Below, piece by piece: positions 42,780 through 50,405 of a stretch of 64,000 nucleotides of DNA; position 1 is the stretch's first letter, and each line of letters begins with the position of its first letter. A model generated the notes under the pieces. The model did not search any database, was not told where the DNA came from, and saw only the letters and a program-made list of their open reading frames with translations. Source of the DNA: Dechloromonas sp. (GTDB lineage Bacteria > Pseudomonadota > Gammaproteobacteria > Burkholderiales > Rhodocyclaceae); contig JAABQV010000005.1 of the NCBI GenBank assembly GCA_011391255.1, positions 109,103 to 173,102 of the forward strand, read 5' to 3'. The position numbers and the translations under genes were made by a program.

Positions 42780-44021
42780 ATGAAATTCACGAAACTCGCG
42801 GTGGCTATGGTTGCCGCCAATCTGCTGGCGATCTCTGGCGCGCACGCTACCAACGGCTATTTTGCGCACGGCTATGGCGTTAAGTCGCAAGGTATGGCCG
42901 GTGTCGGGATTGCGCTGCCACAAGACGGGCTTGCCGCAGCAACCAATCCGGCAGGTACGGCGTTTGTCGGGGATCGGCTTGATCTGGGGGTTACCTATTT
43001 CCGCCCGTCGCGTGGCGCTGAAATTAGCGGTAATGGCGCCGGCTTAAATGGATCTTACGACGGTGACAAAACCGATAACTATTTCATTCCTGAAATTGGC
43101 TATACCAAGCAAATCTCACCGCAATTGGCGGCTGGCATTGCAGTGTATGGCAATGGTGGGATGGCAACTGATTACGCTGAGACACCGTTCAAGAGTTTTG
43201 GTGCTAGCGGTTCTGCTGGTGTCGATCTGTCCCAGTTGTTCATTTCGCCATCAGTGGCCTATAAACTGAACGAAAATCATGCACTTGGTCTCGCGGTGAA
43301 TTTTGCATATCAGAAGTTCAGAGCCGATGGTATTCAACCATTTACCGTAAGTAGCCAGTCACCCAATGAGATGACCAACAATGGTTACGATACTTCAACG
43401 GGTTGGGGTGTTCGCTTGGGCTATACCGGCAAGATTACGCCTGACGTGACCTTGGGCGTAACGTGGGCCTCCAAGACTTACATGAGCAAGCTTGATAAAT
43501 ACAAAGGCCTTTTTGCGGAGCAGGGAGACTTTGATATTCCTTCCAACTACGGCTTGGGCCTTGCCTGGAAAGCCACCAGCAGTCTTACGCTAGCTGCAGA
43601 TGTTCAGCGTATTTTGTACGGCGATGTGAAGGCTGTGGCTAATCCTCTCACGACGACTAATGCGTTTGGCAGCGACGGAGGTTCTGGTTTTGGCTGGAAG
43701 GATGTTACGGTTGGCAAGTTGGGTTTGAGCTATGCCACTGGCGACTGGACCTTGCGCACTGGTTATAGTTATGCCACGCAGCCAGTCCCAAGTAGCCAAA
43801 CCTTTATGAATATTTTGGCGCCGGGCGTGGTCCAGCATCATTTGAGCTTCGGTGCTACTTGGGCGCAAGGCAAGACAGGTGAATTGAGCGTCGGTTATAC
43901 CCATGCCTTCAAGAAAACTGTCAAAGGCTCAGGTTCCATTCCTGGCATTTATGGTGGTGGCGAAGCCGATGTTCATCTGACTGAAGACATCATTGGTGTC
44001 GCGTACGGTTGGAAGTTCTGA
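42780..44021 (+). CDS. FadL/TodX-type outer membrane transport protein
   Basis: A 413-residue outer membrane beta-barrel. It has a signal peptide (MKFTKLAVAMVAANLLAISGAHA) followed by the family start TNGYFAHGYGVKSQGMAGVGIALPQDGLAAATNPAGTAF, which forms the hatch. Alternating strands run to a C-terminal GVAYGWKF. The ATG at 42780 follows AGAGGGGG and gives the signal peptide. The usual substrates are hydrophobic (fatty acids, aromatics); behind tusA and dsrE2, uptake of a hydrophobic sulfur compound is an open possibility. A strong terminator follows. Confidence 0.9.
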   Translation: MKFTKLAVAMVAANLLAISGAHATNGYFAHGYGVKSQGMAGVGIALPQDGLAAATNPAGTAFVGDRLDLGVTYFRPSRGAEISGNGAGLNGSYDGDKTDNYFIPEIGYTKQISPQLAAGIAVYGNGGMATDYAETPFKSFGASGSAGVDLSQLFISPSVAYKLNENHALGLAVNFAYQKFRADGIQPFTVSSQSPNEMTNNGYDTSTGWGVRLGYTGKITPDVTLGVTWASKTYMSKLDKYKGLFAEQGDFDIPSNYGLGLAWKATSSLTLAADVQRILYGDVKAVANPLTTTNAFGSDGGSGFGWKDVTVGKLGLSYATGDWTLRTGYSYATQPVPSSQTFMNILAPGVVQHHLSFGATWAQGKTGELSVGYTHAFKKTVKGSGSIPGIYGGGEADVHLTEDIIGVAYGWKF

Positions 44022-44043
44022 GTCAGTTATCTAAGTAAGACAG

Positions 44044-44077
44044 AAAAAAACCCGCTCGATTGAGCGGGTTTTTTTTG
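44044..44077 (+). terminator. Rho-independent terminator after FadL-type gene
   Basis: Stem AAAAAACCCGCTC / GAGCGGGTTTTTT with a 4-base loop, then a run of T. Symmetric A and T tracts mean it can also serve the convergent TauD-type gene on the minus strand. Confidence 0.9.
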
Positions 44078-44109
44078 ACCAAAACCACTGTTTACCGCAA
44101 CAGCCTGTT

Positions 44110-44979
44110 TCAGGCAATACGATCCAGGTAGCGCGCCCGGTAGAGTAGTCGGGGGCGGCTTGGCTCATCGCTAAAGCCGGCTCGGTCATGTAGGACGTTA
44201 TTGCATAGCAGCCCCATCCCCGGTGTCAGGTGGCCTTCAAAGACATGCTGGGTGTTAGTCGCCAGAAGCTCTTCCAGCGCTGCCAGCGCGGCCTGGGTAG
44301 CGGCATCCTGCTTCCAGGCAATGCTGCGCGTGCGGGCGGTGTAGCGCATGTGGAGATGGCCGCCGTTGTCGATGGAGAAAACCGGGCCGCCTTGTGCTGA
44401 ACGAACCCCGTCCTTTTCGTCAACGCGTTCAGGAATCAGCATGGCGTCGGTTTGCATTAACGCATGGATGTGATCAGGATTTTTCTCCCGTAACAGCAGG
44501 TAGGCAATCTCGTGATCCATCAGTCGATTATTGCCGCCGCTGGCGGCGTCACGAACACAGTGGAGCACCATGCCGCGAATCTGCATTTCAGGGGTGTTGT
44601 AATAACCGTCGGTGTGCCATTTGATCGGTCGGTCGGTGTAGGGGATGTAATGCGTTCGCGTTCCACCTTCAAACACCCGAATCTCAGAAATGCCGTCTTC
44701 ACCGGCCAGCCAGTTGGCATCCAGTTTGACCAGGCCGAACTGTCTGCCGAGCAGGCGCGGGATGTCGGTGTCCTCGTCGAGCATCTTCCCCGCGTAAATT
44801 GCCATGTTGCAGCGACGAACACGATCCATCAGGGCGGCATGTTCAGTTTCGGAGAGAGCTCGCGGGTCGCGAACTTCAACAACAAGATCACTCGTTGATC
44901 GCGGCGCCTCACTTAGCTTTTGATCGCGCCAGCGTTCATAGCTGCCGGATGTGTCATCCAGACAAAAAGGGCTATTCAT
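44110..44979 (-). CDS. TauD/TfdA-family Fe(II)/2-oxoglutarate dioxygenase
   Basis: A 289-residue dioxygenase. The iron-binding facial triad is visible: H and D in IKWHTDGYYN, and the distal H in LCNNVLHDRAGF; the 2-oxoglutarate Arg follows in SRPRLLYRARYLDRIA. Members of this family release sulfite from taurine or other sulfonates, but many have other substrates. Its place as the last gene of a five-gene minus-strand unit beside the dsr operon suggests a sulfur-related substrate. It begins directly after the stop of the upstream gene. Confidence 0.85.
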   Translation of the reverse strand: MNSPFCLDDTSGSYERWRDQKLSEAPRSTSDLVVEVRDPRALSETEHAALMDRVRRCNMAIYAGKMLDEDTDIPRLLGRQFGLVKLDANWLAGEDGISEIRVFEGGTRTHYIPYTDRPIKWHTDGYYNTPEMQIRGMVLHCVRDAASGGNNRLMDHEIAYLLLREKNPDHIHALMQTDAMLIPERVDEKDGVRSAQGGPVFSIDNGGHLHMRYTARTRSIAWKQDAATQAALAALEELLATNTQHVFEGHLTPGMGLLCNNVLHDRAGFSDEPSRPRLLYRARYLDRIA

Positions 44980-45576
44980 TCAGTCACCACTGGTCGATGA
45001 GCGTTTGCGAGCCGGGCGAGGGGTTTCCTCAACCAGGTTGCGAATGGTTTTCTCGATCATATCGACCGCCGCTGGCGCTTGTATGCTCATAATTTGATCA
45101 ATGATCCAGCCGCTGTCTTTTTTGTCCATGATCTGGTCAAGGCAAAAAGCCAGGTAGCGAAGGAACTTGAAGGAAGGGCCGGTTTCGCCGTAATCGAACT
45201 CGGCATAGCCTTCAGACCGAAGGTTTAGCTGATCTATGAAGGCTTGCTTGAATTCTGCTTCAGTGCCGCTGAGAAGCCGACATTGATTCTCGGCCTGTGT
45301 CGCGGCAACGCGGTTGGCCAGCGTGCTGGTAAATTCGGCACGGATTTCAGGCGTGAACCGGCGGTAGGCAATGCGATCAGCGACCTGAACCAGAAAAACC
45401 AGGAATTCATTGAGGAAAGAAAAATACTGCGGGCCGACGGCTATTTCAAAGTCGGCCTTGCGCGTGCTTTTGAGCGCGTCGTCGGCAATCTTCCAGGCAA
45501 TAAAAGAAACCGCGCCGGCGAGTTCCTTGGGCGTGTGTTGCTTACCTTCTTTGAACCATTGACTTTTGATGCGCAT
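44980..45576 (-). CDS. Conserved hypothetical protein of the dsr-flanking unit
   Basis: A 198-residue soluble, mostly helical protein (RIKSQWFKEGKQHTPKELAGAVSFIAWKIADDALKSTRKADFEIAVGPQYFSFLNEFLVFLVQVADRIAYRRF). No catalytic motif or known domain is recognised. The start is set at 45576 (MRIKSQWF); the frame continues upstream only through a palindromic repeat. It sits between the DsrC-like gene and the TauD-type gene, with the latter starting immediately after its stop, so it is probably co-expressed with them. Confidence 0.75.
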   Translation of the reverse strand: MRIKSQWFKEGKQHTPKELAGAVSFIAWKIADDALKSTRKADFEIAVGPQYFSFLNEFLVFLVQVADRIAYRRFTPEIRAEFTSTLANRVAATQAENQCRLLSGTEAEFKQAFIDQLNLRSEGYAEFDYGETGPSFKFLRYLAFCLDQIMDKKDSGWIIDQIMSIQAPAAVDMIEKTIRNLVEETPRPARKRSSTSGD

Positions 45577-45633
45577 TTGCAATGCCGCTCCAGGTCGGCA
45601 GGTGTTCAGAGTTAGGGGAGCGCTGATTAAATC

Positions 45634-45700
45634 GTCATTCCCGCGCAGGCGGGAATCCAGTGCCTTGATTTTCATGGATTCCCGCCTGCGCGGGAATGAC
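45634..45700. repeat. REP-like palindrome (26-bp perfect arms)
   Basis: Arms at 45634-45659 and 45675-45700 are exact reverse complements (GTCATTCCCGCGCAGGCGGG... and its complement) with a 15-base centre. Weaker AT-rich outer arms (CTGATTAAAT and TTTAAATCAG) extend the dyad to about 45620-45719. In the minus frame it encodes the familiar Ser-Phe-Pro-Arg-Arg-Arg-Glu-Ser type peptide of dispersed proteobacterial repeats. Confidence 0.9.
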
Positions 45701-45759
45701 AAAATCTTTTAAATCAGTACTCTGCCTTAGGGGAGGCGATGGCCTCCCCCGATGGCTGC

Positions 45760-46089
45760 TTAGTAGCCGCCTTTGCCATAGGGCTGCGGCAGCCCGGCAA
45801 TTTTAGCGCCCTGCTTGGCGGGGCCGGTCGGGAATAGATCGTACAGCGCTTTGCTGTCGGCTTCAGGCCAGAACTCATTGACGCCTTTGAGCATGGCGCG
45901 GAAATTCGGGGTGTGACCGGTTTCGCGGTATTGGTCACGCATGAAATTGATCACCTCCCAGTGCTTGGGGGTCAATTCAATATTGTCGGCCGCAGCAATA
46001 ACAGCGACCACTTCTTCGCTGAAATCAGCCTCCAGCAAATAGCCATCGTCATCGGTTGCCAGTTCGTTGCCAGCTACTACATATCCCAT
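45760..46089 (-). CDS. DsrC/TusE-family protein lacking both C-terminal cysteines (RspA-type)
   Basis: A 109-residue DsrC homologue. It has the family fold (NELATDDDGYLLEADFSEEVVAVIAAADNIELTPKHWEVINFMRDQYRETGHTPNFRAMLKG) and the C-terminal arm KIAGLPQPYGKGGY. Where DsrC carries CysB (KQACKIAG) this protein has KQGAKIAG, and CysA in the PTGCV end is replaced by Lys, so it cannot carry sulfur the DsrC way. Such cysteine-free homologues have been proposed to be regulatory. The start at 46089 follows AAGGAG. A true dsrC is present at 50730. Confidence 0.88.
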   Translation of the reverse strand: MGYVVAGNELATDDDGYLLEADFSEEVVAVIAAADNIELTPKHWEVINFMRDQYRETGHTPNFRAMLKGVNEFWPEADSKALYDLFPTGPAKQGAKIAGLPQPYGKGGY

Positions 46090-46129
46090 CTTTATCTCCT
46101 TGCTATATAAAAAGACGCCTGACAGATCA

Positions 46130-46729
46130 CTACAAATCGGAAATGACCTTATAAGGCACAAAAACACCACAGCCGTGTTGTCGACTGCTACCTAAACCTG
46201 AATACTGCAAGCTCAGCGAATCTTCCGGCTTGAGATCATGAATGACCAAATTGAAACCGTGGATGTTGCCGCTAGCGCTCTCAAGAATGGACGCCCGGCC
46301 GCATATGAGATTGGCGGTAATAAGCCTTTTTTCAAGGGCTGCCGAGATCTCGTGCATGAAGGTAATCTCGTCTTTGTCACCGGCCACCAAGTATGACTGG
46401 ATGGTTGGATAGGGTGAGATTTCACGCAGTTTCCCCTTGCCAATATGCAAGTCATGTTCTCCTAGCGTGCAAGACTTACCTTCAAGTGCCATCACTGGTT
46501 CGCTGAGCGCTTGTGGAATCCGAATGACCAGTTTCGAGCGCTTAGCCAACAATAAACCGTAAGCGCTGGATGTTGTACGTAGCGGCAAAACGCCTATCGA
46601 AGCTTCTTCGGCGAGCGCCGGTGCCAGGCGTGTTATTTCATCCCATAGCGCAAAAGGGTAGCCGAGAGGAACGGTGTCACCGGCAATCTCGAAGACCACG
46701 TCAATCATGACCGGGGTGGTGCTGCTCAT
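46130..46729 (-). CDS. Cas6/Cmx6-like RAMP protein
   Basis: A 199-residue protein resembling the Cas6 family labelled Cmx6 (type I-MYXAN) by recall of its pattern. It starts MSSTTPVMIDVVFEIAGDTVPLGYPFALWDEITRLAP, and ends with LSLQYSGLGSSRQHGCGVFVPYK, a glycine-rich loop typical of RAMP-fold Cas6 RNases. No CRISPR repeats or other cas genes are in the window. It overlaps the upstream 73-residue gene by 4 bp (ATGA at 46726-46729) and precedes the DsrC-like gene. An RNA-binding or processing role is inferred from the family only. Confidence 0.7.
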   Translation of the reverse strand: MSSTTPVMIDVVFEIAGDTVPLGYPFALWDEITRLAPALAEEASIGVLPLRTTSSAYGLLLAKRSKLVIRIPQALSEPVMALEGKSCTLGEHDLHIGKGKLREISPYPTIQSYLVAGDKDEITFMHEISAALEKRLITANLICGRASILESASGNIHGFNLVIHDLKPEDSLSLQYSGLGSSRQHGCGVFVPYKVISDL

Positions 46730-46947
46730 TGGGGCTCCGGATTCTGAGTGGCAGCCCAGGCCTGCATGCTCTCCGCCCACTGCTTGGCGGTCTCCGGGTC
46801 AATGTCGAATATGGTGAAACGCTTGCCTTCGCGGATACGAACACGCAATAAACTCATCCCGCCCTCGATGTGATCAATCTGATGAAGTTCGATTTGTTGC
46901 CCGCCAAGCGGCACTTGGAACTTCGCCAGCTCCTTGAGTTCTGCCAT
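46726..46947 (-). CDS. Small conserved protein, first gene of the dsr-flanking unit
   Basis: A 73-residue soluble protein (MAELKELAKFQVPLGGQQIELHQIDHIEGGMSLLRVRIREGKRFTIFDID). It looks like a small beta-sheet domain with a short C-terminal helix (PETAKQWAESMQAWA). I do not assign it to a named family. It is the first gene of the minus-strand unit and is translationally coupled to the Cas6-like gene. It is divergent from dsrA across a 307-base region, so both units may share regulation. Confidence 0.75.
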   Translation of the reverse strand: MAELKELAKFQVPLGGQQIELHQIDHIEGGMSLLRVRIREGKRFTIFDIDPETAKQWAESMQAWAATQNPEPQ

Positions 46948-47038
46948 GGTTTATCGTGCTTTCTGCGCTAGTTGTTATTTGAGTAGTCTAGGGCTAATCT
47001 AATCAGAAGCGAAATACCACCGGCGGAATGAATCAACC

Positions 47039-47105
47039 CACCCGTAAGGGTTATAGAAAATAGCCGCTAAGGGTGATGGTTTGCTTGTTGGTTGCCCCGT
47101 ACTAT
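47039..47105 (+). promoter_or_regulatory. dsrA promoter with tandem GGGTTAT-like sites
   Basis: CACCC, GTAA, GGGTTAT (47039-47054) and AGCCG, CTAA, GGGTGAT (47062-47077), GGG triplets 23 bp apart. A candidate -10, TACTAT, lies at 47100-47105, giving a leader of about 143 bases. The 307-base gap 46948-47254 between the divergent units holds no gene that I can see. Confidence 0.6.
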
Positions 47106-47254
47106 CTCTCACATCAAGAAATTGAACGCGCCGTGTTGTTTGTCGGCAGAGTTCAGAAGCCCCGTCCCATTGCTGCAAAGTCCCCGGCTCTTTCCTGCGG
47201 GTTAATTCGAGTTATGGGTGTGGTGTTCTCTCATCCCACTTAAAGGAAAAAATT

Positions 47255-48550
47255 ATGGCGAAGAAGATGCATGACACTCCGAATCTCGATGAGCTCGAGA
47301 AAGGGCCGTGGCCGAGTTTTGTGACCGGCCTCAAGGACCTGGCTAAAGAAAAGGATTACATGGTTGACCTGCTAGGTCAGCTGGAGACTTCATACAAGAC
47401 ACGCAAGGGCTACTGGAAAGGCGGCACGGTTGGCGTTTTCGGTTATGGCGGTGGCGTTATTCCGCGCTTTACCGAACTCAAGGATGACAAGGGCCAGCCG
47501 ATCTACAAGGATGCCGCCGAATTCCACACCCTGCGCATCATGCCGCCACCGGGTATGCACTACGATACCGGTACGCTGCGCCAGTTCTGCGACCTATGGG
47601 AAAAGCACGGCTCCGGCCTGATCGCCTTCCATGGCCAGTCCGGCGACATCATGTTCCAAGGTGCGACGACAGAGAATGTGCAAAAGGCGTTTGACGATAT
47701 CAACGAAATGGGCTTTGACCTGGGTGGTGCCGGCCCGGCCGTGCGTACCTCAATGTCCTGCGTTGGCGCTGCACGTTGCGAGCAGTCCTGCTATGACGAA
47801 GCCAAAGCACACCGCACGGTTTTGAATACCTTCCTCGATGATATTCATCGTCCGTCACTGCCTTACAAATTCAAATTCAAGTTCTCCGGCTGCCCGAATG
47901 ATTGCATGAACTCGATTCAGCGTTCAGACATGGCAGTGATCGGCACCTGGCGTGACAACATCCGCACCGACGACGATCTGGGCAAAAAGTGGTTTGCCAA
48001 GCACGGCATGAACGAGCTGATTAATGACGTCGTTGCGCGTTGCCCGACCAAGGCGCTGCAGATCAAGGAAGTCAAGAATGTTCGCAAGGATGCGCACATT
48101 ACATCGGTTGCTCTGGACGGCGTTCAGGCCCTGGAAATCGACAACAAGGATTGCGTGCGCTGCATGCACTGCGTCAATGTCATGACCGGCGCTCTCGCCC
48201 CGGGCAAGGACAAGGGCGTAACAGTCCTGATCGGCGGCAAGAGCCATCTGAAAATCGGTGGCCTGCTGGGTACTGTGATTATCCCGTTCATGAAGCTTGA
48301 GGCTGATGAAGACTTTGAGAAGCTGACCGATTTTGCTCAGCGAACCATTGATTTCTTTGCCGAGAACGCCCTTGAGCATGAGCGTACCGGTGAAATGATT
48401 GAGCGTATCGGCCTGGCAACTTTCCTTGAAGCTATGGAAGTCGACGTCGATCCGGCGATGGTCAACTCGCCGCGCATGAACCCCTATGTTCGTACCGATG
48501 GCTGGGATGACGAAGTAGCCAAGATCAACGCCAAAAAGCAAGCAGCCTGA
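47255..48550 (+). CDS. dsrA: Reverse-type dissimilatory sulfite reductase subunit alpha
   Basis: A 431-residue siroheme protein; with DsrB it oxidises protein-bound persulfide sulfur to sulfite in the cytoplasm. The siroheme/[4Fe-4S] ligands appear as C169 and C175 (SMSCVGAARC) and C213 and C217 (SGCPNDC). A ferredoxin-like insert is at CVRCMHCVN. The start MAKKMHDTPNLDELEKGPWPSFVTGLK and GYGGGVIPRF are conserved DsrA features. Oxidative direction is inferred from the downstream dsrEFH and dsrL and from the lack of dsrD. It is the first gene of the main operon. Confidence 0.97.
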   Translation: MAKKMHDTPNLDELEKGPWPSFVTGLKDLAKEKDYMVDLLGQLETSYKTRKGYWKGGTVGVFGYGGGVIPRFTELKDDKGQPIYKDAAEFHTLRIMPPPGMHYDTGTLRQFCDLWEKHGSGLIAFHGQSGDIMFQGATTENVQKAFDDINEMGFDLGGAGPAVRTSMSCVGAARCEQSCYDEAKAHRTVLNTFLDDIHRPSLPYKFKFKFSGCPNDCMNSIQRSDMAVIGTWRDNIRTDDDLGKKWFAKHGMNELINDVVARCPTKALQIKEVKNVRKDAHITSVALDGVQALEIDNKDCVRCMHCVNVMTGALAPGKDKGVTVLIGGKSHLKIGGLLGTVIIPFMKLEADEDFEKLTDFAQRTIDFFAENALEHERTGEMIERIGLATFLEAMEVDVDPAMVNSPRMNPYVRTDGWDDEVAKINAKKQAA

Positions 48551-48562
48551 GGAGATTAGAAG

Positions 48563-49642
48563 ATGAATGCACCTGTACAGATGCGTCGCCCGAAAGAGAC
48601 CGGCGTCCCGGATAACAAGAAGTACCTGCACCCGGCACTGGTCAAGAATTACGGCAACTGGAAATATCACGATCGTCCGCGCCCGGGCGTCCTCCATCAC
48701 GTTTCACATAGCGGTGATGAAGTCTGGACCGTGCGTGCCGGTACCCAGCGTCAGATGGATGTCTATACCATTCGCAAGTTGTGCGATATTGCCGACCAAT
48801 TCGCAGAAGGTCGCGTCCGCTTCACGATTCGCTCCAATATCGAGTACATCGTTTCGGATGAAAAGAAGGTTGCCCAGCTGATCGTTGAGCTCGAAAAAGC
48901 CGGCTTCCCGGTTGGCGGCACGGGTAACTCCATCACCATGATCGCCCACACCCAGGGATGGTTGCATTGCGACATTCCGGGTACGGATGCCTCCGGTGTC
49001 GTCAAGGCACTGATGGATGAGTTGTACGACGAGTTCAAGCGTGAAGAAATGCCGAACCGTGTTCACCTCTCAACCTCCTGCTGCGAAATTAACTGTGGCG
49101 GTCAGGCTGACCTCGCGATTATTGTTCAGCACACCAAGCCGCCCGTGATTAATCACGAATTGGTGGCCAACGTCTGCGAGCGTCCGACGGTTGTCGCGCG
49201 CTGCCCGGTTGCGGCAATTCGTCCGGCGATGGTCAACGGCAAGCCTTCGCTTGAAATTGATGAGGCAAAGTGCATGTGTTGCGGCGCTTGCTATCCCCCA
49301 TGCCCGCCGATGCAGATCAACGACCCTGAGTATTCCAAACTGGCGATCTGGGTTGGTGGTAAGAACTCCAATGCCCGTGGCAAGCCGACCTTCATGAAAA
49401 TGGTTGCCTCAGGTTTGCCAAACAACGCACCGCGTTGGCCGGAAGTGGCTGAAGTGGTCAAGAGAATCCTGATGGTCTACAAGGAAGACGGCCGTCCGTG
49501 GGAGCGTATGGCTGACTGGATCGATCGGATTGGCTGGCCGCGTTTCTTTGAAAAGACCGGTTTGCCCTTCACCAAGTATTTGATCGACGATTGGACCGGG
49601 TCACGCGCCAATCTCAATTCTTCGACACATATTCGCTTCTGA
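48563..49642 (+). CDS. dsrB: Reverse-type dissimilatory sulfite reductase subunit beta
   Basis: A 359-residue beta subunit that carries the active siroheme site together with DsrA. Siroheme and cluster ligands are in STSCCEINCGGQADLAI. The ferredoxin domain is CMCCGACYPPCPPM. The N-terminal KYLHPALVKNYGNWKYHDRPRPGVLHHVSHSG and RFTIRSNIEYI are typical. It follows dsrA by 12 bases with a GAGGAG ribosome site. Confidence 0.97.
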   Translation: MNAPVQMRRPKETGVPDNKKYLHPALVKNYGNWKYHDRPRPGVLHHVSHSGDEVWTVRAGTQRQMDVYTIRKLCDIADQFAEGRVRFTIRSNIEYIVSDEKKVAQLIVELEKAGFPVGGTGNSITMIAHTQGWLHCDIPGTDASGVVKALMDELYDEFKREEMPNRVHLSTSCCEINCGGQADLAIIVQHTKPPVINHELVANVCERPTVVARCPVAAIRPAMVNGKPSLEIDEAKCMCCGACYPPCPPMQINDPEYSKLAIWVGGKNSNARGKPTFMKMVASGLPNNAPRWPEVAEVVKRILMVYKEDGRPWERMADWIDRIGWPRFFEKTGLPFTKYLIDDWTGSRANLNSSTHIRF

Positions 49643-49658
49643 TCTTGAGGGTAACGGA

Positions 49659-50018
49659 ATGAAGTTCGGTATCGTAGTTAACGAGGGGCCTTATCAGCAT
49701 CAAAGCGCGGATTCGGCCTACTTGTTTGCCAAAGCGGCTATCGCCAAGGGTCACGAAGTGTGGCGTGTCTTTTTCTATCATGACGGCGTCAACAACTCTT
49801 CCGCCCTGACCGAGCCGCCGCAGGATGATCGTCACATTGTGAACCGCTGGGCCAAGTTGGCTGAAGAGCACAACGTGGATCTCGTGGTTTGCGTGGCGGC
49901 AGCTTTACGTCGTGGGATCAAGGACGAAAATCTGGCCAAGGGTTTCCGCATTTCTGGCTTGGGTCAATTGGTCGAAGCCGGTACCAAAACTGACCGCTTG
50001 GTCACCTTCGGCGATTAA
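49659..50018 (+). CDS. dsrE: Sulfur-transfer protein DsrE
   Basis: A 119-residue subunit of the DsrE2F2H2 heterohexamer, which passes persulfide sulfur from TusA to DsrC. The active cysteine is C78 (VDLVVCVAAALRRG), the same position as in Allochromatium vinosum DsrE. The start KFGIVVNEGPYQHQSADSAY is characteristic. It lies 16 bases after dsrB and 11 before dsrF. Confidence 0.96.
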   Translation: MKFGIVVNEGPYQHQSADSAYLFAKAAIAKGHEVWRVFFYHDGVNNSSALTEPPQDDRHIVNRWAKLAEEHNVDLVVCVAAALRRGIKDENLAKGFRISGLGQLVEAGTKTDRLVTFGD

Positions 50019-50029
50019 GGGAGAGCGAA

Positions 50030-50395
50030 ATGAGTGATATCAAAAAATTCATGTTCGTGAACCGCAAGGCGCCTTACGGAACGATCTATGCACTCGAGTC
50101 GCTGGAGGTGGTTTTGATTACCGCCGCTTTCGACCAGGATGTTTCACTGGCTTTCCTCGACGACGGTGTTTTTCAACTGAAGAAGGGGCAGCAGACCAAA
50201 GGGATCGAAATCAAGAATTTCTCTCCGACTTATCGTGCGCTGGAAGGCTATGACGTCGAGAAACTCTACGTCATGAAAGAGTCCATGGATGCGCGTGGCC
50301 TGACTGAGGATGATCTGCTCGTGCCTGTAACCGTTCTGAGCAGCACGGAAATGGGTGCATTGATGGACGAGCAAGACGTCGTCTTGAGTTTTTGA
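50030..50395 (+). CDS. dsrF: Sulfur-transfer protein DsrF
   Basis: A 121-residue subunit of the DsrEFH complex. It resembles DsrE in fold (MFVNRKAPYGTIYALESLEVVLITAAFDQDVSLAFLDDGVFQL) and, as usual for DsrF, has no active-site cysteine; it contains no cysteine at all. Its role is structural. It has a GGGAGAG ribosome site and the order dsrE-dsrF-dsrH is the standard one. Confidence 0.95.
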   Translation: MSDIKKFMFVNRKAPYGTIYALESLEVVLITAAFDQDVSLAFLDDGVFQLKKGQQTKGIEIKNFSPTYRALEGYDVEKLYVMKESMDARGLTEDDLLVPVTVLSSTEMGALMDEQDVVLSF

Positions 50396-50405
50396 GGAGA
50401 GCGCA

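Noticed and set aside
44000..48000. CRISPR array near the Cas6-like gene
   Set aside because: I looked for regularly spaced direct repeats around the gene and found none; only the single REP-like palindrome at 45634-45700.
47255..49642. A sulfate-reducing (reductive) Dsr system
   Set aside because: dsrEFH and dsrL are present and no dsrD is seen; sqr and soeABC nearby also point to oxidation.
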